This document shows, piece by piece, positions 35,595 through 44,493 of a stretch of DNA of 64,000 nt. A program made the position numbers and the translations under genes. The stretch is from JANMZO01 sp963763135. Its GTDB lineage: Bacteria > Actinomycetota > Acidimicrobiia > Acidimicrobiales > JANYDT01. The stretch is from contig CAVXNJ010000009.1 of NCBI GenBank assembly GCA_963763135.1, forward strand, positions 62,001 to 126,000. Reading direction: 5' to 3'. The notes beneath the pieces were generated by a model. The model made no database searches. It was not told where the DNA came from and worked only from the letters and a program-made list of their open reading frames with translations. Within the stretch, counting starts at the first letter, position 1. Every line of letters begins with the position of its first letter.

Positions 35595-36532
35595 ATGAAG
35601 TTCCGTTCAGCCACAAGTCACGATGTCAGCGCGCTTATCGATTTTCCGCAGGATCCGGGCGTATCCGAACTGCCCCGTGATCAGGTTCGCGAAGACTTCG
35701 AAGCGGGGCGAATGCGACCGCAGTGGTCATGGGTGGTCGAAGAAGACGGCCGGCTCCTGGGCCGCGCTCTGTGGTGGGGTCGCGGCGACGATGGTGTGCC
35801 CCGCGCGTTGGACACGCTCGACGTACTGCCCGAGGTGGGTAACCAGCGGTCGGTCGCCGTCGAGTTGCTAGGGGCCGGTCATGCGGAGGTGCTGGCCTCC
35901 GGGGCCAGTCACCTGCCCGTCTACACCGTGCGGGTCCCTGTCGGGTGGCGCGACGACGCACAGGCGATCCAATCGGTCACGTGGCGCTGCGAGGCGGCAG
36001 CCGCCGTCGGTCTCTCCAACTCGCTGGAGCGGCGCCAATACGCCTGGACACCTGACGCGAGAGTCCCCCGGTTAGCCGCCGGATCACGTTTCGATCGGGT
36101 TCCGACGAGGAGTTCATCGAGCTGTTCCGCGTCGCAGCTCAGGGCAGCCTCGACGTCGAGACCCGCCGAGCCCTTGAATCCACGGACGATCTCACGCAGG
36201 CCCACGACGACTTTGATTTTTACGCCGGTTGCCCGGGGGAGCGCGATTGGTGGCGAGTTGCGCTCGACCACGACGGCAGTCCGATCGGCTTCATCGTGCC
36301 GTCTGCCACGTTGTACAACCGAAATGTGGGGTACCTCGGAGTGTTGCCGAGCCATCGCGGTCAGGGTCTGGTCGACGACCTCCTCGGTGAGGTCACGCGA
36401 ATCCATGCGTCCGCAGGTGCTGATCGGATCACGGCGACCACCGACATGACGAATCTCCCGATGGCGGCCGCCTTTGATCGGGCCGGCTACCAGGTCACCG
36501 AAGTCCGGTTGGTGCTGGAGCAACCACGGTGA
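35595..36532 (+). pseudogene. Double GNAT acetyltransferase with one frameshift
   Basis: The first part (about 155 residues, KFRSATSHDVSALIDFPQDP and GRLLGRALWWGRG) is a degenerate GNAT domain. At the run of five C (36065-36069) one base appears to be missing: adding one C continues as VPPVSRRITFRSGSDEEFIE, which leads into a second GNAT domain with the acetyl-CoA loop VLPSHRGQGLVDDLLGE and ends at 36532 (REVTEVRLVLEQP-like tail). The repaired protein of about 312 residues matches tandem-GNAT proteins. The start ATG 35595 follows GGGGTGGG. Substrate unknown. The homopolymer position favours a sequence error. Confidence 0.7.
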
Positions 36533-36631
36533 GTTTCCAACACGTCAAAGCGAGGAATCGCCTCAGCTCATCACCTGGTTCACTGGAAGCTCCGGGCAAA
36601 AGACACGATCCCAGGTTGGTACGCGCGCGTA

Positions 36632-37471
36632 TCATCTTGGGATTGTGAGCGTTACAGAGGTCGGGCGGCCGTTTGGGTCAACCGTGGACGACACGTCGAT
36701 CACCTGAAGTCCGGCGGCGTCGAGCGCGACCAGCATGCCATCGACGATTGCTTCAGCAACGGCACGCCCTGGGCATTCGTGCGGTCCGGCGCCGAACTCG
36801 AGTCCGGTGGTGCCGAGATCGAGCACGACGGTCTCGCCTTCGGGAACATTCACATCGCCCATCGTCACACTGGTCGTGGCGAATCGGAGCGTGCGAGCGA
36901 CCGCCGGCTTTCTCGTCGTGCCGCTATGCCGGGCAAGCAGCGATTCTATGAATAGCGCACCGGTCGCGTCGAAGGTTTGGTAAAGCACCGATGCCACAGC
37001 CACTTCGGAGAACGGTCTGGAGGATCGGGCGTTGAGCAGCCGAGCAGTTGCTGCTTCGCTGCGATCACTCGCCGGAGCGCCTCGACCTATCACCTCCACG
37101 ATGGCTCGAGTGCTGTCCAACAACATCGCTGGATCGCCGGGGACCCCAAGGGCGAGGAGCATCGTCTGGACCGGGATTACATAAGCGAGTTCGGAAACCG
37201 CATCGACCGTTTCTCGGCCTTCCAACACGCGTTGGGCGACTCTGGTTGCGTCTGATCGCACGACGTTGGCGTCGAGCGCCCTGATCAACTCATCGACTTC
37301 CTTACGCCGGTGCGCATGAAGTTCGCCTGAGCTGAATCGCGCCATCGCCGCTCGCAAGCCGGCAGTGGGACCAACCCCGATCGAGGCCGGTGGAAGCGCC
37401 GGTACCAGGTCGGGGTGGTGAAGCGCAGCGAGGACTGACTCGCAGTCGGTGATGGTGGTCGGTGTTTGCAC
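36632..37471 (-). CDS. Miniature cytochrome P450-like protein
   Basis: Only 279 residues against about 400 for a usual P450. The heme-binding loop is intact (FGAGPHECPGRAVAEA, ligand Cys233), and a helix-C-like HAHRR (53-57) and an I-helix-like segment around YQTFDATGALFIESLL remain. The K-helix ExxR motif is not seen: the equivalent place reads AVARTLRFATTSV. No frameshift was found that would restore the missing parts, so it appears to be a naturally shortened form. It starts two bases after the PEP-mutase-like gene stop, so it is in the same operon. Heme binding is likely, monooxygenase activity is uncertain. Confidence 0.7.
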   Translation of the reverse strand: MQTPTTITDCESVLAALHHPDLVPALPPASIGVGPTAGLRAAMARFSSGELHAHRRKEVDELIRALDANVVRSDATRVAQRVLEGRETVDAVSELAYVIPVQTMLLALGVPGDPAMLLDSTRAIVEVIGRGAPASDRSEAATARLLNARSSRPFSEVAVASVLYQTFDATGALFIESLLARHSGTTRKPAVARTLRFATTSVTMGDVNVPEGETVVLDLGTTGLEFGAGPHECPGRAVAEAIVDGMLVALDAAGLQVIDVSSTVDPNGRPTSVTLTIPR

Positions 37472-37473
37472 GG

Positions 37474-38340
37474 TCAGGAGTTCGGCGGGGTGGCAATCAC
37501 ATTGACGGGATCGAACGGTGACAGCATGGCGTGGAGCCGAGCGTACGGCACGGCATCACTTGCAAAGGTGAACGTTCCGGCGGTGCTGATCTCGTCGGCC
37601 GCTCGAAGTAACGCGCCGTATGCGGCCCGGGCCATGGCGCTCCCGACCGAGATCCGTCGCACACCGAGATCGCCAAGCTGCTCGACCGTGAACGAGCCCC
37701 GCCCGAGTCCCATGACGACGTTGATCGGTCGATCAACTGATGACGTGACGGCACGAATCTGTTCGGGGCTGTCGAGTCCGGGTGCGTACAGGCAATCGGC
37801 GCCGACTTCCTGGAACGCCTGCAGTCTGGCAATCGTGTTGTTGAGATCCGGGTGTCCGATAAGGAAGTTCTCACAGCGCGCCGTGACGATGAAGTCGAAC
37901 GGCAGCGCTCGTGCGGTTTCGACGGCGGCTTGCACACGGGCAACGGCCAAGGCGAGATCGTAACGTTGGTCGTGTCGATCCCGGTCCTCTATCGACCCTC
38001 CGACTGCGCCGGCGGCGGCAGCGTTCCCTATGGCCGCGGCTGCTGCGGCGGGCGAATCGTCGTAACCGTTCTCCAGGTCGGCGCTCAGCGGAAGCTCGGT
38101 CGCTGCTGCGAGTTCCGCGATGTGTCGCAATGCGACCCTCGAGTCGACTCGAGCGTCGGCCACCCCGAGCGAGGCGGCATACCCGGCCGATGTTGATGCG
38201 AGAGCCTCGAACCCGGCCAGGGCCAGGATTCGAGCGCTGCCGACGTCCCAAGGATTGGGAATCACGAACGGTTTGCTCCGTTCGTGCAGCATGCGAAATC
38301 GTCGTCCGAGGGCGATCATCTGCTCGGGGGTGAGGGTCAT
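37474..38340 (-). CDS. Isocitrate lyase/PEP mutase-superfamily protein
   Basis: A 288-residue TIM-barrel protein. Recognised by FVIPNPWDVGSARILALAGF, ASTSAGYAASLG, LSADLENGYDDSP (the Mg-binding loop) and GGSIEDRDR. Relatives include phosphoenolpyruvate mutase, 2-methylisocitrate lyase and oxaloacetate decarboxylase; the short stand-alone actinobacterial forms are mostly uncharacterised. No residue pattern here settles the reaction. It forms an operon with the mini-P450 and is divergent from a LysR gene that probably controls it. A TANNNT box lies six bases before the ATG (leaderless). Confidence 0.85.
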   Translation of the reverse strand: MTLTPEQMIALGRRFRMLHERSKPFVIPNPWDVGSARILALAGFEALASTSAGYAASLGVADARVDSRVALRHIAELAAATELPLSADLENGYDDSPAAAAAAIGNAAAAGAVGGSIEDRDRHDQRYDLALAVARVQAAVETARALPFDFIVTARCENFLIGHPDLNNTIARLQAFQEVGADCLYAPGLDSPEQIRAVTSSVDRPINVVMGLGRGSFTVEQLGDLGVRRISVGSAMARAAYGALLRAADEISTAGTFTFASDAVPYARLHAMLSPFDPVNVIATPPNS

Positions 38341-38346
38341 GGCTCG

Positions 38347-38352
38347 AACTTA
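38347..38352 (-). promoter_or_regulatory. -10 element of the leaderless PEP-mutase/P450 operon
   Basis: On the reverse strand TAAGTT (TANNNT) is followed by exactly six bases and the ATG at 38340. The 51-base divergent gap must also hold the LysR site. CTTACTGAACG here equals one half of the TetR site at 12482-12501, possibly by chance. Confidence 0.45.
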
Positions 38353-38391
38353 CTGAACGCGGTCCTATAACGGAAGTGCAATCATTGGATC

Positions 38392-39327
38392 ATGTCCATG
38401 CGCAATCTGCATACCCTGGTCTCCGAACTTCCGGGGGGATCAATAGCGGCATTTCTGGCCATTCACGACTCCGGTTCCGTCAGTGGTGCGGCAAACCGAT
38501 TGCACCTTTCCCAACCTGCGGTGTCCCGCCGCTTGCAGATGCTCGAACGGTCGTTGAACACGCAGCTCTTTGAACGCCTCGCGACCGGAATGCGTCTCAC
38601 GGAGTCCGGGTCGGTGTTTCTCCCGTACGCTCAACGGGTGGTGGCCGCCGAGCTCGACGCCTTCGCTGTTCTTGAGCACCGTCGCAACGAGGAAGTGGGC
38701 AGTGTCGCCATAGGCGTTGTCGGCTCGCTCATCGACAGTGTGATCGTCCCGTTGCTTCGTCTACTTCGTCAACGTCATCCGGCAATCGATTGCGAGCTCG
38801 TGACGGGAAACTCATCGCAGATCGGGTCAATGGTTGCGCGCGGCGACGTGACCTTGGGGGTTTCTTACCTGAGCGGCGGTAAGGGCGTTGAGACGAGCGA
38901 CCTGGACGTGCGAACCATTGCGAAGGAACGGCTCGTCGTGGTTTGCTCGGCCGACGATCCCGTGGCCGGGCAACGACTACGAACACTTGACCTACCCAAG
39001 TTCCGGTGGCTGGTATTCCCTGATGCGTCGACCTACCCGGACACCGCTGGCACCATGGCCCGAAGGATTCTCGAACGTCACAAGGTTCCCGTGGAGTTCC
39101 TGCGGCCGATCGACAGTCTCACCGCTCAACGGGCACTGGCGATCGCGGGGTACGGCCTGGCCCTGCTTCCGGAAAGTATGGTCGCTGACGATCTGGCGTC
39201 GCGAACGCTCCTCATCGTGAAGGCACCGGCGTTGCAGGTGGAAACCGCAGTCACCCTCGCGACTCGCCGGGCCGCGCCGCAGAGCGCCGCGGCCCGGACC
39301 GTCATTGCGGCCCTCACGAAAAAGTGA
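38392..39327 (+). CDS. LysR-family transcriptional regulator
   Basis: A 311-residue LysR-type regulator. The winged helix is at about residues 15-75 (SIAAFLAIHDSGSVSGAANR, LHLSQPAVSRRLQMLERSLN, TQLFERLATGMRLTESG), followed by the periplasmic-binding-protein-like effector domain (VGSVAIGVVGSLIDSVIVPL). LysR genes usually control the divergent neighbour, here the PEP-mutase-like/P450 pair, in response to a pathway metabolite. ATG 38392 and ATG 38398 are both possible starts. The small effector is unknown. Confidence 0.9.
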   Translation: MSMRNLHTLVSELPGGSIAAFLAIHDSGSVSGAANRLHLSQPAVSRRLQMLERSLNTQLFERLATGMRLTESGSVFLPYAQRVVAAELDAFAVLEHRRNEEVGSVAIGVVGSLIDSVIVPLLRLLRQRHPAIDCELVTGNSSQIGSMVARGDVTLGVSYLSGGKGVETSDLDVRTIAKERLVVVCSADDPVAGQRLRTLDLPKFRWLVFPDASTYPDTAGTMARRILERHKVPVEFLRPIDSLTAQRALAIAGYGLALLPESMVADDLASRTLLIVKAPALQVETAVTLATRRAAPQSAAARTVIAALTKK

Positions 39328-39382
39328 TCAGTTGCGAGGATGAGGACCTGCCTGCGTTTGCAGTTTGTGGAGCACGTGTCCT

Positions 39383-39427
39383 TGCTCAGTCCGCATGCTC
39401 AGTCCTCGTGCTCAGGCTGGTGCTCAG
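39383..39427. repeat. Four TGCTCAG repeats at 12-13 base spacing
   Basis: TGCTCAG begins at 39383, 39396, 39409 and 39421, between the convergent LysR and ECF sigma genes. The spacing is slightly over one helical turn. Similar GCTCAG clusters occur at 9407-9464 and 15834-15849. Confidence 0.6.
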
Positions 39428-39445
39428 GACCGTCTCGTCGGGCCA

Positions 39446-40690
39446 TCAGGTCGTGTGGAGGTCGTTGAGGTGTCGGCGGAGAAGTTGTCGTTCGGCTGGG
39501 TTGTCGGTCAGGGCGATGGCCAGTTCGTACTCGACGCTGGCGGCGGCGTGTCGCCCGCATCGACCGAGGAGGTCGGCCCGCACGGCATGCCACAGGTGGT
39601 ACGAGTCGAGGTCGAGGTGCTCGATCGCTTCGAGCGCTGTTTCAGGTCCGTCAATTTCAGCCAGGGCGACCGCCCGGTTGAGTTCAACGACCGGTGTCGG
39701 AGCGATTTCGAGTAGGTGGTCGTACAGGGCAAGGATCTGGTGCCAGTCGGTGTCGGCGAACGTCGCGGCATCGGTGTGGACGGCGTTGATTGCCGCGTGG
39801 AGTTGGTATGGGCCCGGGCGACCTTGTCGAAGACACCTGCGGACCAATTGTCGAGCCTCGGCGATCATCTGCTGGTCCCATAGGCACCGGTCTTGGTCGG
39901 CGAGTTGGACAAGCGCGCCGTCCGAGGCGCATCGCGCTGACCGTCGGGAGGCGGTGAACAACATCAGTGCGAGCAACCCTCGTGCCTCGGTTTCGTCGGG
40001 CATGAGATCCACGACGAGCCGGGCTAGGGCGATGGCTTCGTTGCAGAGGTCTGGTTTGTCGAGTCCGGCGCCGCTGGTGGTGATGTAACCCTCGTTGTAC
40101 GCGAGGAAGATCACGGCCAGGACCGACGCCAGCCGGTCGGGCAGTTCCGCGTCGTCGGGCATTCGGAACGGCACGTTCGCCGCTCGAATCTTGCGCTTGG
40201 CGCGGACAAGCCGCTGAACCATGGTGGTTTCGGGCACCAGGAATGCACGGGCTATTGCGGCGGTCTCGACCCCGGCGACCAATCGCAGTGTGAGCGCGAC
40301 CTGGGTCGCGCCGGCGAGCGAGGGATGGCAACAGGTGAACACGAGCCGAAGCACGTCGTCGTCGACCGACTCGCCACCGTCGTAGTCCTGCCATGCGGTG
40401 GTGTCACTGGTGGTCATCGCCAGTTGTTGCTTGACGTCTCGAGCTGATTCCCGTCGTATCCGGTCGATGGCTCGTCGGCGACCAACGGCGGTGACCCATG
40501 CTCCGGGGCTGTCTGGAATCCCGGTCCTCGGCCACGCCGCTGCAGCTTCGGCGAACGCCTGCTGGGCCGCGTCTTCGGCGAGGTCGAGGTCACGGAACGA
40601 TCTGGCGAGCACGGCGACCACTCGACTCCATTCATCGCGAAAGATCCGATCGAGGACCGAGTGGTCGCTGAAGTCGGGGGAGGGGTTCAC
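39446..40690 (-). CDS. ECF42-type sigma factor with DUF6596 and TPR-like extension
   Basis: A 414-residue sigma factor. Region 2 (FRDLDLAEDAAQQAFAEAAA, AWVTAVGRRRAIDRIRRESA) and region 4 (ATQVALTLRLVAGVETAAIA, RAFLVPETTMVQRLVRAKRK) are followed by a long C-terminal helical part (RLASVLAVIFLAYNEGYITT, then TPR-like repeats to NDLHTT). This is the ECF42 layout, where the extension replaces an anti-sigma factor. The partner gene is a DGPF protein and overlaps by four bases, which is the known pairing of this group. No target promoter can be named from this window. Confidence 0.9.
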   Translation of the reverse strand: MNPSPDFSDHSVLDRIFRDEWSRVVAVLARSFRDLDLAEDAAQQAFAEAAAAWPRTGIPDSPGAWVTAVGRRRAIDRIRRESARDVKQQLAMTTSDTTAWQDYDGGESVDDDVLRLVFTCCHPSLAGATQVALTLRLVAGVETAAIARAFLVPETTMVQRLVRAKRKIRAANVPFRMPDDAELPDRLASVLAVIFLAYNEGYITTSGAGLDKPDLCNEAIALARLVVDLMPDETEARGLLALMLFTASRRSARCASDGALVQLADQDRCLWDQQMIAEARQLVRRCLRQGRPGPYQLHAAINAVHTDAATFADTDWHQILALYDHLLEIAPTPVVELNRAVALAEIDGPETALEAIEHLDLDSYHLWHAVRADLLGRCGRHAAASVEYELAIALTDNPAERQLLRRHLNDLHTT

Positions 40691-41043
40691 TCCGGATGGT
40701 CATCCATGAACGGGCGAACCTCGATCGGGCAACCGGTCGCCTGGGATGTGCGCTCGGCCCATTTGAGTGCGGCGTTTAGATCGGCGACATCGATGATGCT
40801 GAACCCTCCGATGACTTCTTTGCTGTCGATGAAGGGGCCGTCGGTGGTCACTGTCGATCCGTCCTTCGAGGTGACGACCGTTGCGGTGCTGGGGTGGTGG
40901 AGCCCGCCGCCGAACACCCACGAGCCTTCGGCTTGGAGCTGGCGATGGATCTCGGTGACGTCGGCGACGATTGATTGAAGTCTGTCCGGGGTGGGTGGCG
41001 TGGCGTCCGGCGCGTAGCAAACGGACATGAGATAGCGAGTCAT
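40687..41043 (-). CDS. YCII/DGPF-domain protein
   Basis: A 118-residue ferredoxin-like-fold protein beginning TRYLMSVCYAPDATPPTPD and containing the family motif TDGPFIDSKEVIGGF. DGPF proteins accompany ECF41/ECF42 sigma factors and are often their regulated targets; their biochemical function is unknown. GAGGAG precedes the ATG. The stop overlaps the start of the sigma gene (ATGA), so sigma factor and DGPF protein are made from one transcript. Confidence 0.9.
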   Translation of the reverse strand: MTRYLMSVCYAPDATPPTPDRLQSIVADVTEIHRQLQAEGSWVFGGGLHHPSTATVVTSKDGSTVTTDGPFIDSKEVIGGFSIIDVADLNAALKWAERTSQATGCPIEVRPFMDDHPE

Positions 41044-41247
41044 TTCGAGCAGTACTCCTCTGTGATTGGATCGACCCGATGCCGTCCTGTACGACTACGT
41101 CGAACAACAGCCTGCCAAAACGACACCACAAACGGAATTTCTACCGAACCATCGCGTCCCTCTCCGTCGGGCGTCGTGCCAAGGCGATAGCGGCCGTGCG
41201 AGCGACTTCACGGGATCTTTCCAGCGAGGTCGCTCGCCGAGTTCGAG

Positions 41248-42030
41248 CTAGCGCGAGCCCTGACCGTCGTCGACCTTGATGATCGTTCCCGTGACGAATT
41301 CAGACGCTGGCGCGACCAGGTACAGAAGGGTCGAGTCGAGTTGTGACGGATCGCCAAGGCGTTTGCGGGGGAATCGAGCTGAGATGTCACCGACACGTTC
41401 GATCATCCCGTCCATCATCTCGGATGAGAAGGCACCGGGTGCGATTGCGTTCACGTTGATGTTGAAGCCGGCCCATTCCACGGCGAGCGTCTCCGTCAGG
41501 CGGTTGATGGCAGCCTTGGTCACCGAATAGAGAGCGGCACCGCCGCCCGCGTAGGTGAACGCTCCGGTCGAGGAAATGTTGACGATCCGACCCGGAGCCT
41601 TGCGCTCGATGAGGCGTCGGGCGACCTCACACGCAAGGATGAATGGGCCGCGGAGGTTGGTGTCGATGACCCGGTCGATCAATTCGATCGACATCTTGGT
41701 GGCGTACTTCGCATCGGGGATTCCGGCGTTGTTCACGAGGATCGTGATCGGGCCGACCGCTTCTTCGATGTACGCAACGCCCTGCGCGATCGCTTCGGCA
41801 TCAGTGACGTCGAGTGGGACCGGTGTGCACAGTCCGCCACTGGCGCGGATCTCTGCGGCAAGCTCGTCGAGCCGGTCCGCGCGGCGGCCCGCGGCGGCTA
41901 CGTGTGCGCCGGCCGCTGCGAGGGTAATTGCGAAGCGTCGACCCAGGCCCGACGTCGCCCCGGTAACTAATGCGACCTGACCGGTGAGATCGACGGGGAG
42001 CAGGGCTGGGGATGGAGAGGTGGCAGACAT
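41248..42030 (-). CDS. Short-chain dehydrogenase/reductase
   Basis: A 260-residue classical SDR: cofactor motif TGATSGLGRRFA, NNAGIPDAKY, Ser in NISSTGAFTYAGG and catalytic YSVTKAAINRL. The AAGRRADRLDELAA segment after beta-2 suggests NADP preference (Arg pair). It ends VTGTIIKVDDGQGSR. The upstream frame reaches 42126, but ATG 42030 yields the normal SDR start. It appears to be a single gene with no obvious pathway partner nearby. Confidence 0.85.
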   Translation of the reverse strand: MSATSPSPALLPVDLTGQVALVTGATSGLGRRFAITLAAAGAHVAAAGRRADRLDELAAEIRASGGLCTPVPLDVTDAEAIAQGVAYIEEAVGPITILVNNAGIPDAKYATKMSIELIDRVIDTNLRGPFILACEVARRLIERKAPGRIVNISSTGAFTYAGGGAALYSVTKAAINRLTETLAVEWAGFNINVNAIAPGAFSSEMMDGMIERVGDISARFPRKRLGDPSQLDSTLLYLVAPASEFVTGTIIKVDDGQGSR

Positions 42031-42099
42031 TGCCGCCATTCTGCTCGAAGCGGCAAAGAGTTTCGTAGTCCGTAGCGTTCGTTGCCGTCCGGCACGAAA

Positions 42100-42124
42100 G
42101 GCCCGACAGCAACGCCGTCGGGCC
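42100..42124 (-). terminator. Hairpin downstream of the Gly/His-tailed secreted protein gene
   Basis: GGCCCGAC (42100-42107) and GTCGGGCC (42117-42124) pair perfectly over a 9-base loop. On the reverse strand it lies about 75 bases after the gene stop and is followed by CTTTCG, a weak T-run. Confidence 0.45.
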
Positions 42125-42197
42125 AAACCCGCATCGCGACTCCAGTTGAATCACCGGAACGGATCGTCAGAATTGTGCGTGTCTTCGCTGGTCGCTG

Positions 42198-42734
42198 CTA
42201 TCGGCCGTGACCCCCGCTGTGACCCCCGCCGTGACCACCTTTGGCTCCGAATCCGTTTACGTCGCCAGCCGCGACATTGGCGTCGACGACTGCTTTTCGG
42301 GCGGTGGCTTGCGCGGTGGTGAGCGATCCGTCAGTTACCCGAGCGTCGATCTGGGCCTTCTCCTGGTCAGCCAATGCCTTGGTCAGGGAGTCGACAGACA
42401 CGCCGAGCGACGACGCGTAGCTTGCCAGTTGTGCGGTTGCTGCTGCTTTTCGCTCAGCTGCCGTTGGTCGCGTCGTCGGCTTGGCAGGCTTTGCAGCCGA
42501 TGCCCGCGCGGTCCAAACGGCGAGGACCTTCTCTTTCGTGATGCCGAGTCGCGTTGCGAGATCCGCTGCGGATGCGTCTTGGCGCGCCGCTCGTTCTGCG
42601 TCGCGACTCGCGCTCGTCGAGGTTTTCGTCGTGGATGTAGCGGTGGTGGATGTTGTCTGTGCGAAGGCCGGTGCCGTAACACCAAATGACAAGGCGCCGA
42701 GGAGAAGTCCTGCAGCAAGTCGTGACGTTTTCAT
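42198..42734 (-). CDS. Small secreted protein with Gly/His-rich tail
   Basis: A 178-residue protein of unknown function. A signal peptide (KTSRLAAGLLLGALSFGVTA, cleavage after AFA) leads to a Thr/Ser-rich segment, two alpha-helical repeats (ATRLGITKEKVLAVWTARAS and YASSLGVSVDSLTKALADQE) and a tail with several GH/GGH units ending GGHGR that could bind metal ions. The helical units resemble small repeats found in exported actinobacterial proteins. ATG 42734 is used because AGGA lies upstream and it begins the signal peptide; the longer frame to 42974 has neither. Confidence 0.65.
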   Translation of the reverse strand: MKTSRLAAGLLLGALSFGVTAPAFAQTTSTTATSTTKTSTSASRDAERAARQDASAADLATRLGITKEKVLAVWTARASAAKPAKPTTRPTAAERKAAATAQLASYASSLGVSVDSLTKALADQEKAQIDARVTDGSLTTAQATARKAVVDANVAAGDVNGFGAKGGHGGGHSGGHGR

Positions 42735-43042
42735 GTGGTCCTTTGGGGAAGTTCGCCGGATGGCGGAACAGTCGGTGTGACTGAACGGACTGAGACTGAT
42801 CGCCAGACACGAGGACTCGGTAAGAACAACGTGACGTTTGGGTAAGACCTCGAACGTCGACGTAGGCACCTCGCGCCACGGGGCGATGATCACATGTGTC
42901 AGAGGCGATTCACACGGTTGGGGTCGGCTATGACCAAGGATCGCCGCACGCCCATTTCGGTGGTGCTCGGACAAGGCCGCGCCAGGAAAGTTGAATCCGC
43001 ACGGAAATCGCTCAGAACCGGTGTCGACCTGCCGATTTGCCC

Positions 43043-44398
43043 ATGGTGGACATCGTGTTTACGCCTCCCCGTGGGAACAACCGCCCGGACGCGGGCGACC
43101 GCGCCTGGCGTGCCCTGAACAAGAGTTGGGCCGACGTCCACGTGTTTCTGACGACCGATTTCGTCGTTGACTGGGTAAGCCCATCCGTTTACTACGTTCT
43201 CGGTTGGCGGCCGTCGGAGATGATCGGTCGCAATTACGAAGACTTCGTCCACCCGGACCTTGCCGACGAAGGATTTCGGATGGCGATGGACATGCTCCGG
43301 TTTCCGAATGGTTTCGACCCGGCGGATGGTACCCCCGACGAGGTCTCGGTCGTGTGTCCAGCGCACGTCGTGTTGCGCAGAGCCGACGGCAAGTTCATGC
43401 CCATGGAGAGCCGTGGCAACATTCATTTCGGTGACGCGAGTATCGGAGGCGTTCATCTCGTACTTCGGGACGTCACGGATCTCCACGCGCAGGACCGCCT
43501 GCTTTCCCTGATCGCCGCCGATGCGCCCGTGGATGAGGTTTGCCACGCCATTGTCGACACCGTCGTGACCCAGGTACCGGGCACGTCGGCCAGCATTGTC
43601 TCGCCCGGTGCCGATGGCGAAGCCATCGAGGTTCCGAGTGGCAGCCTCGAATCGCATGACCGCCAGGCTGTGCTGGCATGTGTCAATCGCGTGCTGCAAT
43701 CGGGATCCTTCGAATTCGTTTCCCTGACGCAACATACGCCATGGCACACCGTCTGGATTCTGCCCCTGAAGACTCCGGATCCACCTGTATGCATGGCCGC
43801 CTTGTTGGTGTGGACGGAATCCGATGGTGCGCCGGTGTCGTGGGTCGAGTCGATTCTGGTGAGGCTCGCCCGTCTTGGATCAATCGGTCTGGCTCGGATC
43901 AGCGACCTTGAGCAACTTCGTCGTGCCGCTGCGGTTGATCCGCTCACCGGTATCGCCAACCGCCGCGAATTCGAACGGTCGTTGCTGTTGGCTTCGAGGC
44001 AGGCGACGGGTCGGTGGGCCGTGTTCTACCTTGACCTCGACAATTTCAAGGACATCAACGACCGATTCGGACACGCCATCGGCGACGAGGTCCTTCTCCA
44101 AACAGCGACGCGTCTGAGCGGGGCGATTCGCCTCGGAGACATCGCCGCCCGCATCGGTGGAGACGAGTTCACGATTCTCTGCTCCAACCTGTCAAGCGAT
44201 ACCGATGCACTCGTCGTGGCTGAGCGGATCCGTGCCGCCATGAATCGCCCGATGTCGGTGAGGGGTGTCTCGTCGCCCCTGACGGTTGGAGCGAGCATGG
44301 GCTTCGCTCTCACCGAAAACCCGGAAGAAGTCGGGCACCTGATGGACCTGGCCGATGACCGCATGTACGACGCCAAGAACGGGCAGCGAACCCGTTAA
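43043..44398 (+). CDS. PAS-GGDEF diguanylate cyclase
   Basis: About 451 residues. A PAS domain (DWVSPSVYYVLGWRPSEMIG to VLRDVTDLHAQDRL) is followed by a GAF-like region and a C-terminal GGDEF domain with the intact active site ARIGGDEFTIL. The inhibitory site RxxD is present as RLGD five residues before GGDEF, so product feedback by c-di-GMP is expected. No membrane helix is visible, so sensing is cytosolic. ATG 43043 is preferred over TTG 43037; neither has a strong ribosome binding site. A second GGDEF gene lies 600 bases downstream on the other strand. Confidence 0.85.
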   Translation: MVDIVFTPPRGNNRPDAGDRAWRALNKSWADVHVFLTTDFVVDWVSPSVYYVLGWRPSEMIGRNYEDFVHPDLADEGFRMAMDMLRFPNGFDPADGTPDEVSVVCPAHVVLRRADGKFMPMESRGNIHFGDASIGGVHLVLRDVTDLHAQDRLLSLIAADAPVDEVCHAIVDTVVTQVPGTSASIVSPGADGEAIEVPSGSLESHDRQAVLACVNRVLQSGSFEFVSLTQHTPWHTVWILPLKTPDPPVCMAALLVWTESDGAPVSWVESILVRLARLGSIGLARISDLEQLRRAAAVDPLTGIANRREFERSLLLASRQATGRWAVFYLDLDNFKDINDRFGHAIGDEVLLQTATRLSGAIRLGDIAARIGGDEFTILCSNLSSDTDALVVAERIRAAMNRPMSVRGVSSPLTVGASMGFALTENPEEVGHLMDLADDRMYDAKNGQRTR

Positions 44399-44410
44399 CC
44401 GCGCCGGGAT

Positions 44411-44431
44411 GACGATCGACGATCGACGATC
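44411..44431. repeat. Three 7-bp GACGATC repeats
   Basis: GACGATC is repeated three times head to tail after the GGDEF gene stop. A 6-bp hairpin (GACGAG 44441-44446 with CTCGTC 44455-44460) follows and may be a weak terminator. Confidence 0.5.
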
Positions 44432-44493
44432 GCCGCAAACGACGAGCACGCGAACTCGTCTTGCGCAATCTGGACGGCTAGGAAAGCGAGCCT

